Part shown: one piece after another, positions 45,989 through 59,228 of the stretch | Layout: each line of letters starts with the position of its first letter | How positions within the stretch are numbered: the stretch's first letter is position 1 | From: Mycocentrospora acerina | Lineage: Eukaryota; Ascomycota; Dothideomycetes; Pleosporales | Assembly (NCBI GenBank): GCA_022701365.1 | Contig: JAKUHH010000072.1 | Coordinates: 186,001-250,000, forward strand | DNA length: 64,000 bases | Direction of reading: 5' to 3' | Program-made: the position numbers and the translations under genes | Notes under the pieces: generated by a model | Seen by the model: only the letters and a program-made list of their open reading frames with translations | Told to the model about the DNA's origin: nothing | Database searches by the model: none

Positions 45989-47016
45989 TGTCAACTATGT
46001 CAGTGAAAAGGTGAGAATGTTTCACGGCATCTTTTTTCTCGCCCAGGATATTCTAGCAACATTTGACCATCATCTAGACCTGTCAGTGGGTGTCGTTAGT
46101 GGAGAACCACCAGGCAACAGCTTCGCGTGCACAGACCATGCTTGTGGCGCGGGGGAAGTTGCCCACGCGTCAACATGTACAAAATTCCATCACTCCATTC
46201 AACGTATCAGTCATATTGCGTAAGTGGATTTTTCTATTTCCCTCGCAGAGATAGATTTTAGTATTAGCTTAGAGGCCACATCCATGCTGAACTTGAAAAG
46301 GGTTCAAGGGTGTTTATTAGTTTCGAGAGCATGCATCAATTGATGATCGTGTTCAAAATCTGAGCGACTGGACACCATTTAAACGATTGCTTTGGGCATG
46401 GCAATGAATCCCACGGTGCTCAACACCAGGCCTCATTTGGAAAGACTCTCCAATACCAGCAACGTGGCACTTTTACATTGTACTCAAATGTATACACTTG
46501 TCTCGCGCATTGAAATCGGTCAGCGAGACGCAATTGTAGAACTCTAACGGGGATATACCTCAGGGATTAAATGCATGTCAGATTGCTTATATTGCTTGAC
46601 CACTCAAGCTCCTGGGCGAATCTCCGGAGCCAGCCCTGTCTTATCATGTCAGCATTGTTCTGGACGTGTAGTGCATGTATAACTTTGGCATAACAAGGCT
46701 TACCGCTATCTGACTGCAGTTTGGTCTAGATCAGTAGCCATTGAGAACTGGCCTACAGTCGCACAAGCACGGGGCCAAATCGTCCAAAGAGGAAAGTGCA
46801 CAACATGAAAACCGCTATCCTGGAAACAGCTCACAGCAACCTCGAGGGTATGGAACGGCTGTGTTGCACTTGTCTCACCTGCATGTCTACTAAAGTGCAT
46901 GAGGATCGTGAAGGTGTCATTTGGCGTTTTTTTCGACCAGAGTGCTTAAATTTAAGGCCCCGGATGCGCAATTGACATTGGCAACTGTTTCAAACACCTC
47001 ATCCACCAAAATCATC
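45989..47016. other. 1.0-kb divergent intergenic region
   Basis: No supported gene. It lies between the start codons of the RING/YEATS gene (minus) and the MFS transporter (plus) and must contain both promoters. No clear motif stood out. Confidence 0.55.
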
Positions 47017-48654
47017 ATGGAGGAGAAACGATTCCCCATTACCACTACTGGTGATTCAACCCCAGATGTCGTATCTGGTGATGTCGAAGTCCAAGGTTTC
47101 GACGCAGTGGCCACGAAGAAGCTCCTTCGTAGGCTTGACTGGAACATCATCCCCTTCATGTCTCTAATCTACCTGTAAGCTCATTCAGTTTTCCGCATCA
47201 GTTCAGATCACTCACACATGTGGACTAAACAGGCTGTGCTTCCTCGACCGTACCAACATTGGCAATGCCCGCCTCGATCATCTAGAGCAAAATCTCCATT
47301 TGCATGGGCTCCAATACAACAACTGCCTCGCCATTTTATTTCCCTTCTACATAGCCGCCGAGATACCGTCGAATATGATGATGAAGCGCACCCGTCCCTC
47401 GATTTGGCTCACCTTCATCATGTTCTTCTGGTCTCTGGCGATGATCTGTCAAGGCTTCGTAAGCAACTACAGTGGTCTCATGGCTACACGTGTATTCCTA
47501 GGTGTGTTCGAAGGTGGCTTGTTCCCTGGTGTCAACTACTACATTACTCAGTGGTATGTGCGAAGTGAGTGTGGCTTCCGCATGGCCCTGTTCTTCTCTG
47601 CGGCTACACTTGCAGGAGCTTTCGGTGGTATCTTAGCGCGGGGAATCGCTGAGATGAGTGGTGTAGGTGGCAAGGCAGCATGGGCATGGATTTTTATCCT
47701 TGAGGGGCTTCTGAGTATATTGGTATCAATAGTGGCATACTGGTGTATCCATGACTACCCTGCTACGTATGTACCCCATCCCTGGTAGTTGAACATGAGA
47801 CTGACGATCAAAGGGCCCGTTTCCTCACCGAAAAAGAGCGTGATGAGGTCCAACGTCGTCTCCGGGCAGACCACGGCCACCTTTCCAACGACTTTAACGT
47901 CAAATACGTCTGGCAAGCCATCAAAGATTGGAAGATTTACATCCACATGCTGATCTGCATGGCGGGATTTTGCCCCATCTACTCCTTTGCTTTGTTCCTT
48001 CCAACAATCATCAAGAACATGCATTACACGTCAAACGAGGCGCAACTCATGTCCGTTCCACCCTACGTCTGCGCATGTTTCTTCACCATCGCCGCAAGCT
48101 GGTACGCGGATAGGGTGCAAAAGCGTGGCGTTTTCCTCATGGCGTTTCAATTGGTCGCCATTGCCGGCTTCTCCATGCTTGCCGCGACTTCCAAGCCGCA
48201 TGTGCAATACGCCGGGACAATTCTGGCAGCGATTGGAATATACCCTCAGATACCATTAGGTATGGCCTGGAATAGTTCGAACATCGGTGGCAGCCTGAAG
48301 AGGGGCACAGGCATTGCAATGCAGGTTATGGGAGGTAACTGTGGAGGTATCATTGCTTCTTACGTGTACCTTAGCCGTGATGGGCCGAGGTTCATTACTG
48401 GACATAGTATTTTGATCGGGTTCATCAGGTACGTTGGTGTTGTGGGGTTGGAGTAGGCTACGTGAAGGAAAACGCTAACAGTCTTCAGCATGGCATTCTT
48501 CTTAACACTCTTCATGTCGACTTGGTGTCGGTGGGAGAACTCGAGACGGGATAAGTTTGCGGCCGAGTCTGGAGCTCAAGACTTGACTGCGGAGCAGAAA
48601 CTTATAGAGAGCGATCTCGCCGACAATGTGCCGTGGTTCAGGTACACTACCTGA
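47017..48654 (+). CDS. MFS transporter, anion:cation symporter (DAL5-like) family
   Basis: Four exons (47017-47174, 47233-47766, 47814-48428, 48489-48654), all joined in phase 2, give 490 aa. The first span carries LDWNIIPFMSLIYLLCFLDR followed by TNIGNARL, the hallmark of the DAL5/allantoate-type family. ATRVFLGVFEGGLFPGVNYY covers TM4-TM5. The 12-TM layout with a central loop (EKERDEVQRRLRADHGHLSN) is intact. The C-terminus is short. Family members import allantoate, nicotinate, biotin, pantothenate or related organic anions with protons at the plasma membrane; the substrate here is not deducible. The start is the first in-frame ATG. Confidence 0.93.
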
Positions 48655-48883
48655 TATGGCGCCTAGCAAAGATTGCTCTATTTGAGGCCTCCTTGGCTTC
48701 AGGGAAGAAAACAATAGATCTAATATCACTGGCTGTAAACTGTGACTTTTGGTCATAGCGCTACAAATGGGAGGAAGTTTTTGAGGCTGAGACCAGTCAG
48801 GCATATTCATTAAATCATTATACTGCCATCTACCAAAGTTCTATCCGAAATTCCGTACCCATCATGTGACTGAGCTTCTCACG

Positions 48884-50038
48884 TTATAGAACCCGAGCAG
48901 GCTGCGTTGGCTGCATCGTCCACTCCGCCGGCTCCTCATCATACCGTCTATCAAAGTCATTCTTCGCACTCGGCACAGCCTCCAAAGCCTGCTCCTCCGC
49001 CCTCTTCACTCTCCGCTGCTCCTGCTCTTCCAACAACACAACCTTGATCTTCTTCATCTTCAGGAAGATCCACACACCCAACACGATTGTGATCAAGAAT
49101 ATAACCCCAAAGCTGACGGTCTGCGTAATATCATTTTTACTTTTCTCCTGTACCAGCAATACGCCCAGATACACGAGGAAAATCTGCTTCGGCATCGAGA
49201 GTAACGTGGCGACGGAAAAGTGCCAGAACTTGACGTCGCAGGTGCTGAAAACAGCTGTGCTAAAGTGCGCGGGAGCGGCAGAGAGGCGGATGATGAGGAC
49301 GATGAAGAAGCCACCGTCACGGGTCATACGGGCCATTGCACCGTAATTTAGGTTTGTACGTTCGAGCTTTATAGCTTTTCTGCGGAAGAGGTATTTGAAA
49401 GCGAACCATGTACCAACTACACTTGTGGTTAGCATGTCTTGTTGCTAGAGGACAGACGCCTTTTGGGAAGAACAACAACAACAACAACAAAAAACTTACT
49501 CTCGCCGATGAACGTTCCGGCTGCTACGATGGCGAAACCAACCCATAGCCCGTAGACCACTCCGCATAGTAGAGCAACTACCTCGTGACCAAAGAGCGGG
49601 GGAAAGGATATAACGATCAGTATGAGAATGGGAATTAGGAATCCCGCTGGGAGGTCTCGGACCTTCTCCGAAAACGGACGTAATTTCTTTGAACAGTTAG
49701 CCATGTTACTAATAACAAATTCGGAATGGAGTGTGCTTTTCCACTTACTTCGACGACTTTGTCGTGGTGGATTGTCATCAAGGCAGTAGCAATCGCGATT
49801 GCGATGAAAAGGATGTGAAATGCTAAAAAATAGTCGCATTAATTACACTGTCTCGATGCGCATTATTTGGATTCATCATACGTATATACTTTGGCGAAAA
49901 GAAGACCTTTTTCCAATTGACAGGTCGATATTCCGTGTCTTCTGCATCTTGCCCCTTTCTTTGCTGCTGCTGCTGCTGCTGCTGCTGCTCCTGCAACTCC
50001 GCCATTTCAATATCTCTTTCGCGCTTCTTGAACAACAT
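48884..50038 (-). CDS. Tvp38/TMEM64-family (VTT domain) membrane protein
   Basis: Four exons (50038-49882, 49822-49749, 49686-49500, 49416-48884) give 316 aa. The first exon encodes a soluble head with a 9-10 residue poly-Q. The VTT core follows: FLIPILILIVISFPPLFGHE, ALLCGVVYGLWVGFAIVAAG, then FIGE/IGTWFAFKYLF across an intron, and FIVLIIRLSAAPAHFSTAVF. A final span precedes a charged coil-like tail (EEQEQRRVKRAEEQALE). Yeast Tvp38 is a Golgi/TGN vesicle protein, and VTT-domain relatives (VMP1, TMEM41B) are lipid scramblases, so a role in endomembrane lipid handling is inferred. Met12 is an alternative start. The gene converges on the MFS gene 229 bp away. Confidence 0.85.
49961..49991 (-). 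repeat. poly-Q (CAG) tract
   Basis: Nine to ten CAG codons near the N-terminus of the VTT-domain protein, seen as CTG triplets on the plus strand. Confidence 0.9.
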
Positions 50039-53000
50039 CTCGATTGCCGACTCGAATATTCTTCGGGCTTGAGTGAATACTGATTACGGACGGAGCGACG
50101 TAAACGGTGCGGGGCCACCGTCACCAAATACCTGATTGCTCGGAGCATAATGGCAGCGGTGATTTGAAGGCCATGTGAAACCAGCACGGTTACGATTGGC
50201 GTGTGGCTGTGTTGACCAATCGCATCGCGCTGTAATTTTGAATTCGAGACGTTGGCGCGGGAGATTGACGCTGAAGTTGGGATCATCAAAACTTGCCACG
50301 CATCTGGACCTGAATGTGGAACGTTTGACGCCAGTTGGAACGCGTGCTCGGTGTCTGCGTTTATCATGCATTGTGGCCGCCACCTTGGCACCGGCTTGCT
50401 GGCCCGACGCAGTGCGAGTTGGAAAAGTGGCAAATACGGTAGGTATATCTTGATAGCATCGCAGGTGATTGGGCCTGTTGTTAGATGACGAAAATGGATA
50501 ATTCAATATGAAAGTATACCGGAAAGCTTGAAACTCTTGAAATCGATACACCACCTAAACTTTAATGAGGTACAATCGTCGTCCTCGAAGTATTTTATAT
50601 ATATTAACAATCACGACTCCTTTGTCAACCCGACATCTCCGAACACGAAGCTGGCTTGTGTGCGACGAATCGACGAACGGACGTTAGTTGAATATATGTC
50701 ATCATCTGCCATAGTGAATCTGTGGGTCTGAAAGAGGATGCTTGAGCAACGTCAGACTTTCCCCATAGCCAACGTGGCGTACTGCTGAGACGAGTTTTGA
50801 AGAAGGCTTAGTTCAACGGCCGCTATGAAAATGATGAGGTTTCGCGCAGCGCTTGGTCACTTTGTTGTATGAATTCCTTCTCCTGTCCTACTAGCTGTTT
50901 CTCTTTCATCACTATCCTCTCAGGGGTGATGAGCATAGGAATACTCGGCGGCGAGGGGAGTTGATTGGATCAAAAGCCAGCCACCAGTCATCAACAACAG
51001 CTGATTGGTGTAAGAAGCTAGCAGAGCTTGATATTCTTACGTGTATTATTCTCCTTAAACTAGCCCTCTGACAATTCCAAATAGTTGGTTTGACGACGGG
51101 AAAGTCCAGGCTACGTCGAATATTTACTAACAGACGTACTCAGGCTCCGTATCAAAATCTGACCAAAGACACGTCATCATAACGTTCTCATAAGACACCA
51201 AGAACAACCCACTGCTCAACCCCTTGTTCGTTTCCACGTGCTGATATCCACGGTCACACCCACATTCTACTCCCACCACCTCCTTCCAACATCCGACCTA
51301 AACACCCTACACACCTCTCTGACTCGACCTCCTTTTCCCACAACTTTGAGCACCGTCTCAGAAATGGATTGTTGGTCCCTAGCGTCGTAGTCCGATACCA
51401 GCCTATGCATCCTGAGAAGAAACCAAAGTGGCGGCAAGGTTGGAAAAGTGTCTCTGAGATATGAGGATGACAGGTGTATGTGTGGTGCAAAAGGAGACAC
51501 ATGGTGCCGTAGCAACAAAGGTTAATCTTCGAATTTAAGAGAGAGAGCTACGGAGAATGAAGGAGTATGATTTTGCGAGGAAAAGGAAGTGAGATATTCC
51601 AGTGTCGCAGAGAACCATAGTGAGATATCTCGCAACGGCAAGCGAAGATGAACAAGGTCAGGGAGCAAATACAGGACCTTTACACACGCACACTCGTTTG
51701 TATATCATTCCACTACTCTACTCCTTGCTCCTCCTCCTCCTCCTCCTTCTGCGTTCGCATTCATTTAATCGCAGATGCCGCGGATCTCTGCTCTGCATCT
51801 CAATCTGCTCCTGCTATAAGATGATGCTATTGGAGCGTAAGCACGTCAAACAGGGGCATTCGCTGGAACGGATAGCTAAAAACAACCAGCAAACCATCCT
51901 GCAATCGACCCTTTCCATCTTGGCATCCATTTTCTGTCACGCTACCCCGCTGGGCTTAGGTGGAAAAGCAAACACTCTTGCTACGGGCGAGGCATTGATG
52001 GATAAATGGCCACTAAAAGCGGGAAAAAGTCGAAAGCTGCCTGACCATGATATGGTTAGATTACAGACTGGTAGTCCTCGTAGCAGCGTAGGACCTGTGT
52101 GTTTGACGCGGTGAGGACTGTGAGTGAAGCAAACAGTCGCAGTCGGAGTCAAGACGGAAAAGGACGGCTAATAAAATAGCGGCATAAAGTCGTGTAGAGA
52201 GATGGGATACAAGCGGGGAGAGGAATAGTGGATATAAATGGCAGTGATGGGAATTTCCATAGCCCAAGGCAGCAATATCAGGGTGGAACTTCTACGGACC
52301 GTGACGGATTACCATTTACGAGCAAATTAAGGGCCAGGGCCCAACATTCCTACTGTCATTACAGACGCATGGGGTTATTCAACCTTGCTTGAGGTCTGCA
52401 ACAAGTCTACCACAATTCCAACGACAACTTTCATTGTCGCTGGGGTGTGAGTGTTCGCAAGGAGTTCTGCATCGATGCATATAGGTATAAGGCATGCCAG
52501 TGCGAGGAAATCCCAGCACCTCTCTCGCTTGTTGTGTTGAGAGCTGTACATGTGGTACAAATGAACTGCCTCAATGAGACAGCGTTGCGGGCAGGTGAAA
52601 GTTGATTGTGTGTAGTTGCTGATGGTACTAGGAACCTAGGCAGGCAGCGGGGCGGCAATGGCAGGGAGTATTTCACATCGAACAGAAGGAAATCTACTGG
52701 GCGGACGGCAAACAAGAGCCCGGAGTGTAACATATCGCAGGGGCTCCTTTATACAAGGTCGCATACCTGTCGCCTGGAGGACTAAGCGCTACAAAGTGCA
52801 TGCCATGCCGTTATTGGATAGAATGTACACGAAGGTCTGACTGAGACAATGATTCAGGGGAGGCTTAAAGGGGCATTTGCCACCTGTCTGGGTAGAGCTT
52901 GTCTAAGTGGCGAGCGTGAGAGGGCAGTTGGTTGGCGCGTGCGTGCTCGCAATGCGATGCACGAGGGGAGTGACAACGCCGTAAGCAAGCATGCAATGTC

Positions 53001-53709
53001 ACGGCCAACGGCGGCGCTGTGGAAGCGCGACACAAGCGACAGTGAGCAAACAGGCAGAGGACTGCTGACTGTATGAAATGGGGCAGAAACGAGCCGAGGT
53101 GTAGTGGGAGAGTTGCGACTGTGGATGGGCGACGACAAAGGACGTGTGCGAGAGAGAAAACACGACGAGGCAGAAGAACGGGTTGCATGGCCATGGGGTG
53201 CTGTCGTTGCGCAGTCGGCCACCGGCCACTGGGCGGCAGGTGCAAACGCAAGGAGCTCCTTCCACGTCGCACAGGCGGGGGAGCCGCGAGTAAGCTGGCG
53301 AGGGCAGGTGCGAGAAGGGGTGCGGCGCGCAGGCTCAGTCGTCTGTAGGCAGGCCGGCCGGCCAACGCGCGTGGGACGCGTCGAAAGAAAAGGCTGGGGC
53401 GTCATGGGCGAAAATGAAAATGAGGGACGCACGTGACGCCCGGCACAACTTCAAATGTTTCGCTTGGGGCACGCTTCTGCTTCCTGTCGCAACATCCTAC
53501 GACTGTCGCTCTGCCTCTTCCCCTGTACCACTACCCCCGTGTCACTGCCGCATTCCACCGCCCTCTGCACTCGAACCAGCCGCACGCTCGACATCGCCTC
53601 TGCCCGTCGCACCTGCATCCACTGCCGCACACCAAAACTTCCCGGCCTCGACAGCACCGAACACTCGAGCCACTTCCTCGTCTACCCCACCAACACCACC
53701 ACCACAACG
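50039..53709. other. 3.7-kb gene-free region
   Basis: No supported gene. The left part is of ordinary composition with short frames. 51720-51755 is a CTC-rich tract. 52850-53700 turns GC-rich and yields long overlapping frames on both strands (up to 192 aa) with Pro/Arg/Ser-biased translations and no domains, typical of promoter DNA. The final few hundred bases lead into the GYF-protein gene. Confidence 0.6.
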
Positions 53710-56700
53710 ATGGCGCCTACCTCATTTGCCTCGGCGGCCGCGGGCAGCAATGCCAGCCCAGCGCGCGCAGAGTCTGGCGGAGACTGGTAAGTGCATTGCT
53801 TTCTTTCTTGCACGCCCGAGCTGCCCTTTGCTCCAATGCACCCGCACACGGCCCGCGCTGCCGCTACCCAGCATTATTTAAAAAGTCGCTACAAATTACC
53901 AAACTTTTCTTTTCACCCCACCCGCCGTCTCCCCGCTCGCTATTCCAATGTGGCATTTCGCCCATGATCCCCACGATGCTCATACTGGCAGGCCTCGGCG
54001 AACCAACGGTGCCACCCAAACATTCCGGCGAACCTCACATGCGACCAGCCTCTCCGGGTCGACTACGCATTCAACTTCGCGAGACGCGCCCGCACCCCAG
54101 AACTCACATGCTGCCGTCTACGTCCCACCGCACGCACAGCCCGGGCGCAACGGCAGTTCTGCAGAGGGCCGCTACTCACGAGACCAGGTCACGCAGCTGT
54201 TCCGGACAAAGCGCGACTCGGATGACGTCAATGATGGGCTCTCGAGTCTGTTTGTGGGCGGCTGGGAGCCTCACATTAGCAATGGGACGGCGAGTGCTTC
54301 GTGGGGCCGCAAGGACGACCACGGAAGGGAGGCGCAAGGCGGGGTTGGGGCCGACCAGTGCTGGGACAGGGACGGTGATACGCTGCCCCTCAGCCTCGCC
54401 GACATGAACGATGAGGAGAGAGAGGTATGTCATGCTGATCGCAGCCGCGCCTATTGGTTGTACACGTGCCTGACCTTGGTGTTCTCGCTTAGGTATTTCT
54501 CTCGTCTGTGAACTCGCCGTTGAAGCCGCCCGTCCAAAATACGAACAAGGACGGCACTCCCAAGGAAGGTTTGACCCTGCGCAAGACATCCATTTCCCAA
54601 GGCCCTGGTACTCCATACGGCCTTTCGTCCCCCACCAGTGCAAGGCCTGGCAACCGTCGTCGCGACACTAGCGACGCCTACCCCTTCCCTGCCTCGCCTG
54701 CAACGTCTCGATTTACCCGTGAAGAGTCGGGTGCTATGACGCCGCCGCCTGCGCTGACACGCCGTCGGACGGATTACAAAGAGCAGGGACTAGGCACCGC
54801 CGGCGACGAGCGCGACAAGGAAAAGAATGGAGCCGAGGCTGGCAACCCATTCGGAACGTTGAAACGCAACACAACTGCTCCCTTTGGTGCCCCTGCCGCG
54901 GCTTCGCCTTGGTCTGCATCGCCGTCAGCTGGATTCTCTCCCATGGGTGCTTTCGGCAGCTTCGCCAATCCTCAGTCTGAAAAGAAACCTGGGTTTGGCA
55001 GTGTACGTGGCGAGAGCAGATTCAAGGGGTTGATGGGAAAAGCTAGTTCTGAAGACTTGGACAAGGCGTCGAGAGAGAAGCCCCCGACAGGTAATTTAGG
55101 CAAGCTTGATGAAGCAGAGCCCTCTAGGCAAGGTGTCTCGTGGATGGAGGCTCGCTCCAACCGGCCCATGAGCAACGATACAGACCCGTTTCCAGACGAC
55201 AATTTCCAGACTGGCAGCGCTGCCCTTCGAGGTGAGGATGTTAGTCCGCCACGGCACCAGGGGCTGGGCGCCTTTGGTACTCCTCACCGACCAGACCCAC
55301 GAGACGACAGTGGTTTCTCCGCCTTTGGTATGACCGCGGACAATACTGGCCTTCGCGACGCCTTCCAAGGCCGAGATAACTTTACGCATCATACACCCCA
55401 TCGTGGAGTTGGCGAAGGACACGGAGGACACGAGCCTATGAGTCCTACCGACACCAACCCGTACCGGAGCCCGGATCAATCACGAGAGGGACACGGTGAC
55501 AACGACTCGGACAGCTCGGACATCCAGAACAACCACTACCCCGGTATGGGTAGCTTCCAGGTCGACTCCTCTGTGCCAAATCTTCACAATACTTTTGGTG
55601 GACTTGGAGGGATGGGCAGGATACCCGCGGCCTTTGAAGTTGCAGCAAGTGATCGCAGTCAAACTTCCAGTGTCGGACCTTCGCGAGGATTCCCTACTCT
55701 CCCTGGCCTTGGAGGCCTGCCGGGCCTGGGAGGCGCCGCGGCCTGGTCATCGGGTCCGCAGACGTTAGGTACTCCAGTTCGCGAGCGCGGCCTAGGCGGT
55801 TTTGACAGTGCGTTTGGAAACGTAGGGGAGGCCCAGTCACCCTCGCTGTCCGGGCTAGGTGGCAGTTCTCTATTTGGACACGGCTCGATTGGCCGGGCCA
55901 GCAGACTTGGTTCCCTGTTTCCTACTGCAATACAGGAGCAGATGCGATCAAACGAGCAGTATCGGCCCTCGGATGAGAATTCGTCCCACGGCGATCGTCA
56001 ACAGAGCATGACTGGCACGTTCGGCAGGGGTGCTTTCGGTGGACAAGCTCCCGGTAACATGGCCCCTGCCCGTGATACTGACAGCCCTTTCCGCGCAAAC
56101 CGTAATCTGTTCGACGACTTTTCCAGCGCATCAGCGCATGAACATGGCGATTCAGCATTTGGGCAGGCGCCTGGACCTGGACAACCTTCGAATCTGGCTA
56201 CCACCTCGCTCTCTATGGCTGCTTTGAACCATACAAGGACTGCCCGACCAACGACCCCCGGCGTGAGTAGCCCAGCTTCGAACCAACCTCCGCCAGCTCA
56301 ACAACGTACCATGGTCATGCCTGATAGGATGAGGTGGATTTATCGTGATCCGTCGGGCAATACCCAAGGACCGTTTTCTGGTCTGGAGATGCATGACTGG
56401 TACAAGGCTGGTTTCTTCTCCCCGGAGCTTCTGGTCAAGAAGATGGAAGAACCCGACTATGAGCCGCTCGCTCAGCTCATTCGCCGAATTGGCAACTCGC
56501 GTGAACCCTTCCTTGTACCCCAGATTGGTATCCCACATGGTCCAGTCACTGCGGCGCCAGGTAACGTTTGGGCAGGCGCTGGTGCTCCCACAGCAGGTGC
56601 CCAACCTCCTTTCGCCAACAGCTTCCCAAGCTTTGGTACCACCTTGACCGCTGAACAACAAAACGCTCTGGAACGCAGAAAGCAAGAGGAGCAGTATCTG

Positions 56701-58716
56701 ATGGCCCGCCAAAAGGAACATCTCGCGGCCCAGCAGCAAGCGCTTGCCAGACATCAGATGGGTGGCATCATCCCAAACCAGCTTCAACATCATTCAAGCG
56801 CACACAGCCTCCATAGCCAGCCGAGTTACGGAAGCATCACTTCTCCAGGTGGCTACCAAGCCTCTCCTACGCAGGGACCCGCGCCAGGAGCGTCTGTTCC
56901 TGGCTTGATCGACAATGCATTCAGATCCGGCCCTGTCCCTGGACTCGGACCAATTGGTCCAGGCCTGGATATGATTGGCAACATGAGGGAAGAAGATGTT
57001 CCTGCTATGATGGACCGCCTCGCCCTTGGGCGCTCCGGACAACAGCCTCAGTTTGGAGCCGCGCCTTTGACCTTTGGACAACAACACCAAGAGTCCAACT
57101 CGCACGCGCAACAGATTGTTGCTATGCTTAGCGACCGTGCTCGCTTGCAGCGCGAGCAAGCCGAGCACGATGCCCAACAGCGTTTCGGGCCAAACGAACA
57201 GCAAGCTGCTCAGGCTTCTGCTGATCGTCTGCAGCAGTTCCAAGATTTAAGAGTCAACACTGACATTGAGCAATCGTCGAGGGCTGCTCCACCGCCGGAA
57301 GGTGTTATCGGAAAGCCTTCTGCGCCTGCCGAAGAACATGATTTCGAATCTACTTTGCCTGAGCCCTCCAGTTTCCAGAGCGAAGCTCCCGAGCCAACTG
57401 CAGAGTTGCCCTCCAGCAATGAGCCACTGTCGCTTACTGAGCAAGTTCAAAAGGCAGCTTCGGCGAAGCACACACCTCAGCCTCCGTCAGCATGGAACAA
57501 GGTGGAGCCTGCCATTTTCCCCTTCCCCCCACCTGCCCCCTCTCAATCTCCCCTGCCCGCTCCTGCTGCGCAGAGGAAACCCATTGTTGCTGAATCGCTT
57601 GCGGCGGAACCACAGTCAGGCGCTGTCACTCCTGTCACTGAAGCAGCTGCTTCAATTGCGCCCTGGGCTAAAGAGCCTGCTGAGGCCTCCAGGGGTCCAT
57701 CTCTTCGGGAAATTCAGGAAGCGGAAGCGAAGAAGGCTGCCGAACGTGAGGCTGTCGCAGCTGCTGCTCGCCGTGAGGCCTTTGAGAAGGAATTGCTCGC
57801 ACAAACCCATTCCCCCGCCATTCAACCTGGCCTTCCATCAAGCTCGACCTGGGCGAGCAGCGCTTCACCTGCTACTCCAGTTGCAGCTAATGCCTCGGTA
57901 TGGGCCAAACCTGCTGCGGGAAAGACCCCTGTGCAGCCAACGACCAGCTCCAAGAAGACGCTCCAACAGATCCAAAAGGAGGAAGAGGCACGGAAGCAGC
58001 GTGTCGTTGCTCAGGCTACCGCCGCGGCCACTGCTTTGGGTGTTGCCGCTCAAGCCGCGTCCGGCGGCAAGCGATACGCCGACTTGGCTAGTAAGACTGG
58101 CGCCGCCCAACCTATTGTTCCTGGAAGCAGCGCCTGGACTACTGTCGGTGCTAGCGGAAAGACAAAGGCTCCTGTCACGGCATCTCCTGTGCCTGTTGCA
58201 GTCCGTTCAACCAGCACCACAGTCATTCCATCAGTGATTAAGAAGCCCACTGCAACTCGCAGCACTACCCTGGGAGGCCAGTCCGGCAAGCTGAATGCAG
58301 AGGAAGAGTTCCGCAAATGGGCCGTCAACGAGCTCCGATCGGACCTTAACAAGGGCATCAATGCCGAAGACTTTGTCTCGTCGCTCCTCAGCTTCCCCGC
58401 CGACGCTGAGCTCATTACCGAGTCTGTGCACTCTGCATCCAGCACGCTTGACTCGCGCCACTTTGCGGAAGAGTTTCTTCGCCGACGTAAGCTGGCGGAG
58501 AAGGGGATTATTGACGACCGCAACACGGCGAGTCCCGCGGAGAACAAGTCTGCCAGCAGTGGGTGGTCCGAGGTTGCCAAGAAGGGCAGCCAGGGCACAC
58601 AGGCGGCACAGACGCAGCAACAACAACAGCAGCAGCAACAGCAGCAACAGCAACAGAATGCGCTTGACTCGAGCAACTTTAAGGTTGTGGCAGCGAAGAA
58701 GAAGAGCAAGCGATAG
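53710..58716 (+). CDS. GYF-domain protein (Smy2/GIGYF-like)
   Basis: Three exons (53710-53786, 53992-54424, 54493-58716) give 1577 aa. The start ATG, 25 codons before a 205-bp first intron, gives MAPTSFASAAAG; the joins make GDW/PRRTNG and EERE/VFLSSV. Most of the protein is disordered and rich in Gly, Pro and Ser. The GYF domain is at about 780-845: MRWIYRDPSGNTQGPFSGLE, then MHDWYKAGFFSPELLVKK, with the usual GPF and W-X3-G-F-F pattern. Long Q/A/E-rich helices follow (QEAEAKKAAEREAVAAAARR). A 15-residue poly-Q occurs near 1545, and a short conserved C-terminus ends FKVVAAKKKSKR. GYF domains bind PPG-phi proline motifs; yeast Smy2/Syh1 and animal GIGYF act in mRNA translation control and COPII-linked traffic. 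Confidence 0.93.
58615..58656 (+). repeat. poly-Q (CAG/CAA) tract
   Basis: About fourteen mixed CAG and CAA codons near the C-terminus of the GYF-domain protein. Confidence 0.93.
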
Positions 58717-59228
58717 ATGGAATGTTGTGAGGTTCTCAAGTGTGAGGGGTTTGAGGTGTGATGGGACGGAGGGGCTAGAGTGTTTGTTTCAAATGCCTAG
58801 TTTGTGGGATTTGGAGGAGAGATGAGGATCATAAGGAAAAAACGGCGTGTCCATGTGCGTGTGAGTTTGTGTTTGTGTGTGTATTGAGTAGCAACGCAAC
58901 AATACTAGCTAGCATCATGTTGGTTCTGGTCGACTGAACGAAGAACTCTCTCCCTCTATATGATCTTGGTGCTGCGTGTGCGACTTTGAATGAATGGATA
59001 TATATATTTCTAGACGTGAGATTTCATTATATTTTCCCCAACGCCATGGAGAGAAAAAAAAGGTATCTTGTCCACCGCTCCACCATTCCACCGTCCAGTA
59101 TACCAACCCCAACCACATCCATCTCCTGTGGAATTTGAAAAACAAACAAACGCCATAAACACCCATCTTGTTCAGATTGTCGAGACAGAAGGACGTGTAA
59201 AGCAAAGCAAAGCAATAAATCAGTGGGT
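58717..59228. other. 512-bp intergenic region between convergent genes
   Basis: No supported gene. It contains the 3' flanks of the GYF-protein and Spc24 genes. Confidence 0.6.

Noticed and set aside
50084..50554. 156-aa minus-strand frame upstream of the VTT-domain gene
   Set aside because: No domain or compositional sign of a protein; it most likely lies in the promoter of the VTT-domain gene.
51602..52114. 170-aa plus-strand frame with a poly-Leu stretch
   Set aside because: It begins with GTG rather than ATG, the Leu run comes from a CTC repeat, and there is no family resemblance.
52854..53432. 192-aa frame on the minus strand and 110- and 91-aa frames on plus
   Set aside because: Mutually overlapping, Pro/Arg/Ser/Ala-biased, no motif, in GC-rich DNA just upstream of the GYF gene; typical chance frames.
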